Of a stretch of DNA of 33,004 nucleotides, positions 8,836-17,272 are shown one piece after another. A program made the translations under genes and the position numbers. Within the stretch, counting starts at the first letter, position 1, and every line of letters begins with the position of its first letter. This DNA comes from Lachnospiraceae bacterium (GTDB lineage: Bacteria; Bacillota; Clostridia; Lachnospirales; Lachnospiraceae), in assembly GCA_009779895.1 (NCBI GenBank), contig WRBB01000031.1:1-33004 (forward strand). Reading direction: 5' to 3'. Under the pieces are notes generated by a model, which had not been told where the DNA came from, did not search any database, and was given only the letters and a program-made list of their open reading frames with translations.

Positions 8836-9627
8836 TTATTTCAACAATTTTTCATATGTAAACTTGCTTAAAGCCCCACTTAATAAAACAAAAGCAATCA
8901 CAGCAAATACAACCCCGGCACCCAACAAAATCCAAATATTCAAGGAAATCACACCTGAAAACTGAGCAATCAATATTGCAATCAAAGGTATAATCAAAAT
9001 TACAGAACGATTTTGTGCTTCTTCTACGCTTTGCGCCTTTGCCGAACTACGAACCACCAATGTGATTGCTATGATTGCAATGGCAGGTGTGAGCATCAGC
9101 ATAATCACAAGCCAGGACAAACCCGGCAATATGGTAGTTCCCAAAGTAATTGTCGATATGATGCCTACAACTAAAAACATCACAATAAACGAAACCACTG
9201 CTGCTGCCATTCCCAAAAAGAAAGAAGCCAAAATTTTTGCTTGAAATATCTTCACCAATGGCAAAGGACAATAAAGCAATGTCTCTAACGTACGCTTTTC
9301 CTTTTCACCAACGAATGAACTAGCCGCAAAAACCATAGATACCAACAATGGTATCATCAGGAAAAAAGAAGGCATCATAAAGTTAATTAAATATGAAACC
9401 ATAAAAACAGAAATATTATCGGCTTGCGCCGCACCGGGCAAAATATTAATCAGGGCTTGCATATCATGCATGGCATCAGAACTTGAAGTAAAGGCCAACA
9501 ACATAATCGCAGGAAGAATACCGGCCAAAAAAGCAGGTACAATAAAAAGCGAAGATAATATCAATTTATCTGACGAGATTACCTTTAAATCCTTCTTGAT
9601 AATCGCCCATTGCATGGAATGAATCAT
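8836..9627 (-). CDS. ABC-2 type transporter permease
   Basis: 263 residues with about six membrane helices and a short cytoplasmic loop, GEKEKRTLETLLYCPL, typical of ABC-2 exporter permeases (NatB/YhaP-like). Its ATG overlaps the stop of the upstream ATPase gene (ATGA-type overlap, 9624-9627), so translation is probably coupled and the two proteins form one exporter. Substrate unknown. Heterodimeric or homodimeric exporters of this kind move peptides, antibiotics or ions. No terminator is visible before the next gene. Confidence 0.88.
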   Translation of the reverse strand: MIHSMQWAIIKKDLKVISSDKLILSSLFIVPAFLAGILPAIMLLAFTSSSDAMHDMQALINILPGAAQADNISVFMVSYLINFMMPSFFLMIPLLVSMVFAASSFVGEKEKRTLETLLYCPLPLVKIFQAKILASFFLGMAAAVVSFIVMFLVVGIISTITLGTTILPGLSWLVIMLMLTPAIAIIAITLVVRSSAKAQSVEEAQNRSVILIIPLIAILIAQFSGVISLNIWILLGAGVVFAVIAFVLLSGALSKFTYEKLLK

Positions 9628-10544
9628 AATAAAAGTTCTCCTCTCTGATGTTTTTTAAGCAGCGCAAAATAAATCTCTTCCAATGTTAAAATCTTTGTTG
9701 ACACTTGGTAAACTTTTCCACCGTCACTGACAATCTGCTTTACAATTTCTGCGATATCCTCTTCTTCTTTTACTCTAACATCAAACGTTCTCTCACCAAT
9801 CCGCTCGGCCTGAATCCGATCCGGAATCTGACTGGCTTCAATCATAACAGAAACATCCTCTTGCACCAGTTCTCTTAATTTCTCTAACGTCCCTGTAGCA
9901 AACAAGGTTCCGTCATCAATTAAACCAAATGAGCTACAAACATCCTGCGCATATCGCAATTGATGGGTGCATAAAAAAACTGTAGTACCATTTTCTTTTG
10001 CTTGTTCTTTGATGATTTCATTTACGCTCAAAGCATTTTCCGGATCTAAACCGGAAGTCGGCTCATCCAAAAAAAGTAACCTCGGCCGATGAATCATGGT
10101 TCTAGCCAAAGACAAACGTTGACGCATTCCCGTAGAATACGCACCTAACTTTCTATCCTTGCTTTCATTTAAGCCCAATAAATCCAAAAGCTCCACTGCT
10201 CTTGTTTTACTGTCCGAAGCACTTAAATCAAACAGCCTACCATAAAAAATCAAATTTTCATAACCACTTAGAGGATTATACATCTGAGCATGCTCAGTAA
10301 GCAGTCCCGATATCCTGTGAATTTCTTCCGGTTTTTCAAACGGATTCAGCCCAAATACTTCACATTTCCCTTCTGTTGGCAATAATGTTCCACCCAACAA
10401 CTTAATAGTAGTGGTTTTCCCTGCTCCATTTGGACCTAAAAAACCAAACACTTCCCCCTCCCCTAATGACAAACCGGCTTTGTTGAGCGCAAGTTTGCCG
10501 CTTGTATATCTTTTGCTTAAATTTTCAATATGAATTGCTTGCAT
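9624..10544 (-). CDS. ABC transporter ATP-binding protein
   Basis: 306 residues, a single nucleotide-binding domain with an ABC-2 exporter-type C-terminal extension. Walker A is GPNGAGKTT, the signature YSTGMRQR is a variant of LSGGQ, Walker B is LLFLDEPTSGLDP, and the switch histidine is in LCTHQLR. About 90 residues beyond the core resemble the DUF4162-like tail of exporter ATPases. It lies 31 bp after the HTH regulator and overlaps the permease by 4 bp, making it the energy-coupling subunit of the operon's exporter. Confidence 0.92.
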   Translation of the reverse strand: MQAIHIENLSKRYTSGKLALNKAGLSLGEGEVFGFLGPNGAGKTTTIKLLGGTLLPTEGKCEVFGLNPFEKPEEIHRISGLLTEHAQMYNPLSGYENLIFYGRLFDLSASDSKTRAVELLDLLGLNESKDRKLGAYSTGMRQRLSLARTMIHRPRLLFLDEPTSGLDPENALSVNEIIKEQAKENGTTVFLCTHQLRYAQDVCSSFGLIDDGTLFATGTLEKLRELVQEDVSVMIEASQIPDRIQAERIGERTFDVRVKEEEDIAEIVKQIVSDGGKVYQVSTKILTLEEIYFALLKKHQRGELLL

Positions 10545-10575
10545 TCCACTTCCTTCTCTTTCTATTTTTTAATAA

Positions 10576-11112
10576 TCATACATCCAACGGTGGGGTAATA
10601 ACCACCGCCAAGGTACGCGCTCGGCTGTCTTTGGAATCACTTTTCTTCTGTAATGGCGCAACCAATGCTTGTATCTGCTTTGATAGTTCTTCCAGTTCCA
10701 ACCGTGTTGCATAAAATGGCCTTAAACGAAATCCGGAACCATCCCCTTTAATATTTATCTTCTCCTTTTCGGTATATACTTTAAACTCATTTATTATCCC
10801 TAACGAAAGTTGTTGAATCCATGCCAGATAAGCTTCTCCATCATTTTCATCTATCATCTTCTGGATATCCGTGTTGAAGTCAATCGCCACAGCATATGTC
10901 TTTTCCGTCACATTGCGAACCTGCCGTTCCTCAACAATTTTTATCAATCCATCTGCTACCATTTTTTTCAAGTAGCGATATAGAGTAGCTTGGGGGATAT
11001 CCTGATATTTCTCTATCAGATGTTTTGCCGTGGTTTCACCCTGACTCAAAATTTCAAGAAACACTCTATTCTTAATCGGATTACTGATCACCTCAATAAG
11101 CTGTTTGTTCAT
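10576..11112 (-). CDS. Winged-helix transcriptional regulator (ArsR/HTH_20-like)
   Basis: 178 residues. The N-terminal ~80 residues form a winged helix: MNKQLIEVISNPIKNRVFLE, then ATLYRYLKKMVADGLI as the recognition helix and start of the wing, as in ArsR-like HTH_20 proteins. The C-terminal half is mostly helical with no known ligand motif. It has no cysteine metal site, so a metal ligand is unlikely. The gene starts 7 bp after the hydrolase stop, and its ribosome site (GAGGT) overlaps that stop. The likely role is autoregulation of this four-gene operon through the palindrome at 12109-12121. That is inferred from position, not demonstrated. Confidence 0.82.
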   Translation of the reverse strand: MNKQLIEVISNPIKNRVFLEILSQGETTAKHLIEKYQDIPQATLYRYLKKMVADGLIKIVEERQVRNVTEKTYAVAIDFNTDIQKMIDENDGEAYLAWIQQLSLGIINEFKVYTEKEKINIKGDGSGFRLRPFYATRLELEELSKQIQALVAPLQKKSDSKDSRARTLAVVITPPLDV

Positions 11113-11119
11113 GATACAC

Positions 11120-12055
11120 TTACCTCGCCAAAATCCATTCTGCTAAGTCCTGAATCACATAATCCTTAACATGTTGCTTCACTTTAAACTCCTTAATCGC
11201 ATCTTTTATTGTAGAATAATGCGCTGTCATAAAAGCATGATTCAAACCGTCATACAATTTAAAACGAACGTCCGGATGGTTCGCCAAAATCTCTTTATAT
11301 CTATTAAAATCCTTTTCAATGGAAACCTGCAAATCTCTGGCCGGATGCAAAACAAATATCGGCTTTGTTATTTCTTTTAGATATTCCGCTACCTGCGTTT
11401 TCCCTAAATCTTTCATGTAATACATTGTCGTTCCTCCAGCAAATGAAATCTGCATGGCTTCTTCATCCGATTTTTCATAGATATTCTCAAACTTGGCACG
11501 CAGTTTAGCCACTTGTTTTCCTCCGATCCATTTTACAAGACGATTGGCATTTTCAAGAAAACCATCTTGCTGATCCGTCATAAATTCTTCAAAACGACGC
11601 GGACTACCTGCCAATATAATCAAACCGGCATAAGCACCACTTTCCACTTCCATTCTCGGCGCAATACAACCACCCAAACTATGCCCAACTAAGAATATAC
11701 GATTGGCATCTATTCTAGTGTCTTTCTTCAACATCTCCGTTGCTAAGAGCGCATCTTCTATTTTTTCCTCTGCAACCGTAAAGGATTTTATATTTGCCTT
11801 GCGTAACTCTTTCCCATACGTCCATGTTCTCATGTTATAGCGTATCGCCGCAATACCCAGCTCTGCCAATCCTTCCGCTATATCTTTAAAAGGTTTGACT
11901 TCATAAATTGTTTCATCCATATCATGGGCACCGGAACCGTGTACCAATACAACCGCCGGAAATGGCCCTGTAAACTTCGCTTCATCCGGAATCGTGATGA
12001 TACCCTCTACGGAAAACGCTGTATTTTCTCCTAATATTATTTTTTCTGCTATCAT
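11120..12055 (-). CDS. Alpha/beta hydrolase
   Basis: 311 residues with the alpha/beta-hydrolase core. The oxyanion motif is VHGSG near residues 38-42. The nucleophile elbow GHSLGG places Ser126. Asp241 in HPARD and His273 in GLNHAF complete a plausible triad. The mid-size cap and N-terminal beta segment resemble dienelactone-hydrolase/acyl-esterase relatives (family BAAT or S9-like C-terminal hydrolases). No signal peptide, so cytoplasmic. It is the first gene of the operon with the regulator and ABC exporter. This suggests modification of a compound that is then pumped out, or esterase detoxification, but the substrate is unknown. The ATG at 12055 follows AAGGAG. Confidence 0.88.
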   Translation of the reverse strand: MIAEKIILGENTAFSVEGIITIPDEAKFTGPFPAVVLVHGSGAHDMDETIYEVKPFKDIAEGLAELGIAAIRYNMRTWTYGKELRKANIKSFTVAEEKIEDALLATEMLKKDTRIDANRIFLVGHSLGGCIAPRMEVESGAYAGLIILAGSPRRFEEFMTDQQDGFLENANRLVKWIGGKQVAKLRAKFENIYEKSDEEAMQISFAGGTTMYYMKDLGKTQVAEYLKEITKPIFVLHPARDLQVSIEKDFNRYKEILANHPDVRFKLYDGLNHAFMTAHYSTIKDAIKEFKVKQHVKDYVIQDLAEWILAR

Positions 12056-12104
12056 TCTGTTATCTCCTTACCATTTTTAATATGATTTTATTGTCACTAT
12101 AATT

Positions 12105-12133
12105 ATATTATCATAATGATAGCGTAATGTCTA
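12105..12133 (-). promoter_or_regulatory. Promoter of the hydrolase-regulator-ABC exporter operon
   Basis: On the minus strand TAGACA (12128-12133) and TAATAT (12105-12110) are separated by 17 bp, about 50 bp upstream of the hydrolase ATG. A perfect palindrome overlaps the spacer and the -10, the classical place for a repressor. Confidence 0.65.
12109..12121. promoter_or_regulatory. Candidate operator palindrome in the exporter operon promoter
   Basis: TATCATAATGATA is a perfect 13-bp palindrome around a central A. It covers the last bases of the -10 hexamer and part of the spacer. The probable ligand is the operon's own winged-helix regulator (inference). Confidence 0.5.
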
Positions 12134-12230
12134 TATCTTTTTGAAATCTTGAGGGGTTTGTTGTTAGTTTTATCATTTGAACATTCACCCCCTCATATAT
12201 TGGTCAAAATTTAGTTTTATGATGCATCAG

Positions 12231-13451
12231 CTAAATCATTTCCAACGGAATAATATAATTCTTTTTGTCTAGTGGCAATAATTGGTTTGCCATACATATA
12301 ATACCACCCTCTCCTATCTTTGTTTCCTTTAATTCATCAAGCATGGAAAAGCCTTTCATGTCTTTTTTATTTGGTTCCGGTTTAATTTTTATCTCGATTG
12401 GAAATAAGGTATTATTTTCATATATCAATAAATCAATCTCTCTTTGGTTGCCATCTCTTAGAAAATATAAATCTACTTCTTTTCCTGCGTTTGCGTAACT
12501 CTTAAGAATTTCTGATATCACAAAACTTTCAAAAAAATTGCCATTACAAGCACCAATTGACAACGTTTCAGGCGTCATCCATCTGGTCAAGTATGCAGCT
12601 AAACCCATGTCCAAAAAATGAATCTTAGGTGTCTTTACTACACGATTTATTACATTGGTCGAATATGGTTGCAAAAGAAAAATGATCCCACTTGTTTTTA
12701 ATATTGATAACCATCTTTTTACCGTTGGAACACTTATGCCAACATCATTTGCTAATGATGAAAGATTGAGCAGCTGACCTGTCATTGCAGCACAAACAAC
12801 CATAAACTTCAAAAAATTAGTCTCGTCTGCAACTTGGGTAAGCCTACGTACATCACGCTCAATATAGGTTTTAATATAATCCGCATAAAAATCAGCCCAC
12901 TCAAAATCTGAATTTAAAACTAACTCGGGCAACGTTCCTCGATGAATGATTTTCCACTTATCATTTATACCCAGCGGTTGGATACTTGATTTTCTTTGGC
13001 TTAAATATTCCAATGTTGGTTTAAAAGGAATATTCCAACTTTCACCTTTCATCTCTCGTAAAGACAAGCCATATAACTCTAAAATACCGGCTCGCCCTGC
13101 CAAACTCTCTGTTACATTTTCCATTAATTCATAACTTTGTGAACCTGTAAGAAAAAAATCACCCTTATTTTTACTATTATCAAGAGATATTTTTATATAA
13201 TGAAAAATATCCGGCGCATATTGTATTTCATCAATAAAAACCGGAGGCGGATTGATATTAAAAAATACAGATGGTGACTCTAATGCTTGTTTCCTAACTA
13301 GTATGTCATCAAAAGTCACTTTCGGAATATCCGGCTTAATATTTTCTATTAAGGTTGTTTTACCTACTTGTCTTGCACCAGTAACTACAATTGCTCCTCT
13401 TGCCTTAGAACGTTGCAAGACCGCTTCCTCGATATGTCGTTTTATATACAT
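12231..13451 (-). CDS. AAA ATPase of the AAA_14/DUF4143 family
   Basis: 406 residues from the ATG at 13451, which follows GAGGTG. An ATG four codons upstream lies ahead of that ribosome site and is less likely. Walker A is GARQVGKT (25-32), Walker B is PVFIDEIQY, and a sensor-like FLTGSQS follows. The middle region ends in a winged-helix-like segment (ANDVGISVPTVKRWLSIL). The C-terminal DUF4143 part contains RDGNQREIDLLIY followed by FPIEIKI, a PD-(D/E)xK-like core. These proteins are common in anaerobes and archaea. Function is unproven; links to DNA transactions or toxin-like systems have been proposed. A 20-bp inverted repeat lies directly upstream. Confidence 0.88.
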   Translation of the reverse strand: MYIKRHIEEAVLQRSKARGAIVVTGARQVGKTTLIENIKPDIPKVTFDDILVRKQALESPSVFFNINPPPVFIDEIQYAPDIFHYIKISLDNSKNKGDFFLTGSQSYELMENVTESLAGRAGILELYGLSLREMKGESWNIPFKPTLEYLSQRKSSIQPLGINDKWKIIHRGTLPELVLNSDFEWADFYADYIKTYIERDVRRLTQVADETNFLKFMVVCAAMTGQLLNLSSLANDVGISVPTVKRWLSILKTSGIIFLLQPYSTNVINRVVKTPKIHFLDMGLAAYLTRWMTPETLSIGACNGNFFESFVISEILKSYANAGKEVDLYFLRDGNQREIDLLIYENNTLFPIEIKIKPEPNKKDMKGFSMLDELKETKIGEGGIICMANQLLPLDKKNYIIPLEMI

Positions 13452-13461
13452 ATAACACCTC

Positions 13462-13510
13462 ATATTTTTATGTTAATTTAACTTACGATATTAAATTAAC
13501 ATAAAAACAT
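13462..13510. repeat. 20-bp inverted repeat upstream of the DUF4143 ATPase gene
   Basis: Arms at 13462-13481 and 13491-13510 match at 19 of 20 bases (core TTTTTATGTTAATTTAA), with a 9-base loop CTTACGATA. It immediately precedes the ribosome site of the ATPase gene. It could be an operator, or a leader hairpin that masks initiation. It is followed by GGGTG-GTCAA-CACCC at about 13513-13527. That element, read on the minus strand with its downstream T-rich stretch, may terminate the GyrI-like gene. Confidence 0.7.
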
Positions 13511-13549
13511 AGGGTGGTCAACACCCCCGACTATTTTTTAGCCTCTCAA

Positions 13550-14125
13550 TTAAATTGCTTTAACTGGATACATTTCAATATACCCACGCCATCCCCAAGG
13601 CTTTAACTGTATCTTTGGTGCTATTTCCGGCGCATAAGCAAACCCATAAACCTCCGGGCTAAATTTCTGAATGCTCTCCATACAAGACTCTATCGCTTCC
13701 ATGAAATTTTCATCATCATAAGGCTCACCTTGAAAAACCAGGTATTTACAAGGTGCCAAATCAATCACATCAAACCCTTTTGGAATCGCTCCTTGGTAAT
13801 CTGCTGCTACTTCAAGCCCTTGCGCATATATATAAGTAAAATAGTCTGTCGCAGCCTTTCCCCGCATCAATATTAATTTCCGTGCAGGCCTTTCCATAAT
13901 TTGCGTAAATACCGTTGCAATTTCTTTCATTTTCTTTTCCTCCATCTTCTTATCATTTGGTTTTTTTGAGCGGTTCAGATAAGCATAAGCTATCATCCAA
14001 CCTTTTGGTTCCGGTTGAGCAGAAAATTTTTTCGGTGAAATCCCAAAGCCATTTATAAATGCTCTTGTAAAGCCGGAATGACTATGAAAAACATAAGCTT
14101 CTTGGTTTTCACTTTGACACCTCAT
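13550..14125 (-). CDS. N-terminally truncated AraC-type regulator with GyrI-like effector domain
   Basis: 191 residues. The first ~40 match only the last part of an AraC-type HTH (HSGFTRAFINGFGISPKKF, the second recognition helix region). The preceding ~60-80 residues, including the whole first helix-turn-helix, are missing. The rest is a GyrI-like/effector-binding fold, with AADYQGAIPKGFDVIDLAP and the terminal PWGWRGYIEMYP. I see no continuation of the lost N-terminus in the upstream bases in other frames. The remaining frame has an ATG with GGAGG upstream and a TATAAT box near 14150, so it may still be expressed as a small-molecule-binding protein. It is either a decaying pseudogene or a one-domain effector-binding protein. 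DNA binding as a normal AraC dimer looks impossible. Confidence 0.75.
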   Translation of the reverse strand: MRCQSENQEAYVFHSHSGFTRAFINGFGISPKKFSAQPEPKGWMIAYAYLNRSKKPNDKKMEEKKMKEIATVFTQIMERPARKLILMRGKAATDYFTYIYAQGLEVAADYQGAIPKGFDVIDLAPCKYLVFQGEPYDDENFMEAIESCMESIQKFSPEVYGFAYAPEIAPKIQLKPWGWRGYIEMYPVKAI

Positions 14126-14221
14126 CTACCAAAACCTCCATAAGATGATTATACAAGTAAATCCTGAAAAATTCTTGACCTAGATTGCTAAGTTATATAT
14201 CATATTATAACGGAAATGCTT

Positions 14222-14251
14222 TTACATCTCACCTTAAAAATATGTTAGAAT
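14222..14251 (+). promoter_or_regulatory. Candidate extended -10 promoter of the dipeptidase gene
   Basis: TAGAAT (14246-14251) is preceded by TG-N (extended -10) and, 18 bp further up, by TTACAT (14222-14227). The spacing to the ribosome site of the dipeptidase gene is suitable. Confidence 0.45.
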
Positions 14252-14288
14252 AAGGCAAATAAACTTTTTTATATGGATGGAGGAAAAT

Positions 14289-15779
14289 ATGAGCAAACAG
14301 ATTACCCCGACGTTAACCAACAAAGTCTATGAAAGTACCATGCACTTCTTTCGGGAACTTAGCAAAATACCCCGTAGCTCCGGCGAAGAACAAAAATGCG
14401 CTGACTTTTTTGTTGACTTTGCCAAAAAACGAGGTTTCTCTTACAAACGAACGACCGATATCATAAACGGCCGTCAAACCTGCAACGTAGTCATCACAAA
14501 ACCCGGCACCCCCGGTTATGAAGATTTAGATATTTTAATCCTACAATCCCATATGGACATGGTTTGCCAAAAAACCAAGGATTCCACCCACGATTTTGCA
14601 ACCGATCCTTTAGAGCTCATTGTTAAAGACAACTACATGACTGCCAAGGATACCACTTTGGGAGCCGATGATGGCATTGGTGTCGCAATGACCCTTGCTT
14701 TTTTAGACAGCAACGAAATCTCCCACCCTCCCCTAGAAGCTCTTTTCACCTCTGATGAAGAAGCAGGAATGTCAGGTGTTCAAGCCATTGGCGTCGATTT
14801 TTTGCAAGGGCGACACTTGATTAACATTGACTCCGAGGAAGAGGGTATTTTCACCTATGGTTGTGCCTGCGGCATCAATGTTGACATCGAAATCCCGGCA
14901 ACTTACGAAAGTCCGGCATCCGAAGCCGGTTTTTTAGAAATCGAAGTAACGGGTCTGGTTGGTGGCCATTCCGGTGGTGAAATCCACAAAGGCCGTGCCA
15001 ACTCCAATCGCTTGTTGGCTAGGGTTTTAAATGAGATTTTTAATACCTGCAACATACATTTGGTTTCCGTCGTTGGTGGCGATAAACGCAATGTTATTAC
15101 CCGGGAATCTTCTGCCAAAATAGCCGTTCCCAGCACTTATATAGGCAAAATCAAAGAAATTGCCAAAAGAATGGAAGCCACTTTTTCCAAAGAGTACAAA
15201 GGTATCGAAGACAGCATTACAGTTACTGTCTCTGAAATTACAAAAGATGCAAGCAAGGTATTATCCGCTGAAACTACAGAAAAATTCATCTTATGCTTGT
15301 TGGTTATACCAAACGGCTTACAGGCTATGCACAGTGAAATTCCCGAGTTGGTTGGTACTTCCTGCAATATCGGTATCCTTTATCAAGATGATACGACCCT
15401 AAAGTTACAATCTAGTGTCCGTAGTTGCAATCTGGAAGGCAGACACTATTTGACGGAACAATTCAGGAGCCTCGCTAGGTTGATGGGCGTTGGTTTTACA
15501 AAAGGCTTCGGTTATCCAAACTGGGAACCAAACCCTGATTCCGACTTAATCAAACGCTTCCAAAAGGCTTATCACGCAGCTTATGACGGCAAGGAACCAA
15601 AACTAAAGTCTACCAACGGTGGCCTAGAATGTGGTTTTATCCGTGAACGTTTTCCGGATATGGATTTGATTTCCTGTGGCCCCAATGTAACCGGTGCCCA
15701 CACCATTGAAGAAACATTGGATTTGACCAGTACAAAAAGAACCGTTGGATTGCTGTTACATGTTTTGGCACAAACTTAA
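14289..15779 (+). CDS. pepD: Aminoacyl-histidine dipeptidase (peptidase M20C)
   Basis: 496 residues from the ATG at 14289. The GGAGG at 14279-14283 serves this ATG; the ATG at 14277 has no ribosome site. Zinc-site motifs of M20C peptidases are present: QSHMDMV (H88, D90), TTLGADDGIG (bridging Asp near 127), TSDEEAGM (general base and ligand Glu near 157-158), and a late H in VTGAHTIEE. A lid/dimerisation domain containing VGGHSGGEIHKGRAN lies between. The enzyme hydrolyses Xaa-His and other dipeptides in the cytoplasm, feeding amino-acid use. It is a single-gene unit with its own promoter and a strong terminator. Confidence 0.95.
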   Translation: MSKQITPTLTNKVYESTMHFFRELSKIPRSSGEEQKCADFFVDFAKKRGFSYKRTTDIINGRQTCNVVITKPGTPGYEDLDILILQSHMDMVCQKTKDSTHDFATDPLELIVKDNYMTAKDTTLGADDGIGVAMTLAFLDSNEISHPPLEALFTSDEEAGMSGVQAIGVDFLQGRHLINIDSEEEGIFTYGCACGINVDIEIPATYESPASEAGFLEIEVTGLVGGHSGGEIHKGRANSNRLLARVLNEIFNTCNIHLVSVVGGDKRNVITRESSAKIAVPSTYIGKIKEIAKRMEATFSKEYKGIEDSITVTVSEITKDASKVLSAETTEKFILCLLVIPNGLQAMHSEIPELVGTSCNIGILYQDDTTLKLQSSVRSCNLEGRHYLTEQFRSLARLMGVGFTKGFGYPNWEPNPDSDLIKRFQKAYHAAYDGKEPKLKSTNGGLECGFIRERFPDMDLISCGPNVTGAHTIEETLDLTSTKRTVGLLLHVLAQT

Positions 15780-15786
15780 AAGAAAC

Positions 15787-15838
15787 AAACAGGCTAAGAA
15801 CACTCTCGTTGATTCATGTTCTTAGCCTGTTTATTTTT
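15787..15838. terminator. Bidirectional terminator between pepD and the sugar symporter gene
   Basis: A perfect 16-bp stem (arms 15787-15802 and 15817-15832, 14-base loop) is followed by ATTTTT on the plus strand and by TTTGTTTCTTTT on the minus strand. It sits between two convergent stops and serves both. Confidence 0.92.
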
Positions 15839-15843
15839 CTAAA

Positions 15844-17268
15844 CTATGGATTCTGTGTAATTGACATCTCCGTCAAAGAAGCTGCCGGTCCATACCGTTT
15901 TGCCAATAAGCTTTCCGCCTCATCCTTAGACATCTCTCCATTATTATATTGTGCCATCACCTGAATATCTTTCTCTCTTAATTTATAAAATAAAAGAAGT
16001 ATCACAGCAATCAATGTACCGATACTGGTAAACAATGTCATGGACATCCAGATTCCTGTAACCGCCGAATCCGGTTGAACTGCCCCTTCCCCTGCAACAA
16101 AACCAAAAGCCCCAATCACCAACATCGCAATCGGACCGGAAATACTTGCTGTCAATTTGTTAAAGAACGTTTGAATGGAAACAGCCACGCCCTCCGAACG
16201 AACGCCGGTATGATACGTTCCATATTCAAGGCAATCCGGCGTAAACATAAATACCAACATACCATTCACGCCACTAATAAGCCCTTGCACACCGGTCAGA
16301 ATCATAAAAATAGCCAGGTTATCATAACCCACCAAAAACCTTACCACACTCATAACCGTCATTGCGATTAATGCAAAGAAATAAATATGATACTTGTCCA
16401 CCCGCCTTAATAAAACAGGAATAAAGGCACCTACTATGATAAGCGGTATCATCGTTATCAAACCCAATATTCCGGCCATATCTTGATTGCCTAAATTATG
16501 TCTTGCAAAAAACATATTTAAGGTTTGGGCAAAATTTGTCACCAAACTAAAAAACATGGCTCCGTAAAACAGCAACAGATATTTGTTCCTAATTAAAAAT
16601 CCAAACATTTGCTTAATCGTAATGGGTTTCTCGGAACGAACAATATATCTTTCTTTTGCTTTAAAACATAATGGCAACATGGTAATCAAACATAAAATCG
16701 CAAACACAACAGCTACGCCAATCCAACCTAAACGACCTTGCAATATTGGAATCATTGTCATTCCCAACATGATACCTATCACGGCAATATAACGTCCTAA
16801 CCCAAGAATCCCCGAACGCTCCTTGATGTTTTCTGTCATGGAAGAGGGAAGAACATAAATGGGAATATCACTAAGGGAAAATGAAATATCCCAAAGAATA
16901 ATCGTAATAATTGCAAATAATACTTTCAACGCAGGTGGTACTACGGTTGGTAAAATAAATACCAGCAAACAACCGATTGTGATAAATGGTATCGAAATTC
17001 TAATCCAAGGCAAAAATCTACCTTTCTTGAATTTCACCTTATCAATAATCACACCAATGAGCGGATCACTAAACGCATCCCATAACCTTGCGATTAACAA
17101 AATAAGTGCCACCACAGCCGCTGTTATCCCAATGTCAGAGAAAAATGCATGGACATTTTGCGCCACAAGTGCAAATATTATATTCTGTCCAAAGAAAAAC
17201 ATCGCATAACTCCACTTCTCACTTCCACCTACATGATAACCCTCTTTCAATCTTTTCGTTTTTCCCAT
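15844..17268 (-). CDS. GPH-family (MelB-like, MFS_2) sugar:cation symporter
   Basis: 474 residues with about twelve membrane helices. The N-terminal family pattern is clear: SYAMFFFGQN, then ARLWDAFSDPLIGVIIDK with the conserved Asp pair region of MelB-type carriers. GPH symporters take up glycosides, pentosides or hexuronides with H+ or Na+. The gene starts 4 bp after the glycosidase stop, and its ribosome site (GAGGAA) lies in the end of that gene. The pair therefore forms one transcript in which the carrier imports the glycoside and the cytoplasmic GH2 enzyme cleaves it. Confidence 0.92.
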   Translation of the reverse strand: MGKTKRLKEGYHVGGSEKWSYAMFFFGQNIIFALVAQNVHAFFSDIGITAAVVALILLIARLWDAFSDPLIGVIIDKVKFKKGRFLPWIRISIPFITIGCLLVFILPTVVPPALKVLFAIITIILWDISFSLSDIPIYVLPSSMTENIKERSGILGLGRYIAVIGIMLGMTMIPILQGRLGWIGVAVVFAILCLITMLPLCFKAKERYIVRSEKPITIKQMFGFLIRNKYLLLFYGAMFFSLVTNFAQTLNMFFARHNLGNQDMAGILGLITMIPLIIVGAFIPVLLRRVDKYHIYFFALIAMTVMSVVRFLVGYDNLAIFMILTGVQGLISGVNGMLVFMFTPDCLEYGTYHTGVRSEGVAVSIQTFFNKLTASISGPIAMLVIGAFGFVAGEGAVQPDSAVTGIWMSMTLFTSIGTLIAVILLLFYKLREKDIQVMAQYNNGEMSKDEAESLLAKRYGPAASLTEMSITQNP

Positions 17269-17272
17269 CTGA

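Noticed and set aside
14086-14145. Alternative start (ATG at about 14145) to restore an AraC N-terminus
   Set aside because: That frame runs only about ten codons to a stop and does not resemble an AraC first helix.
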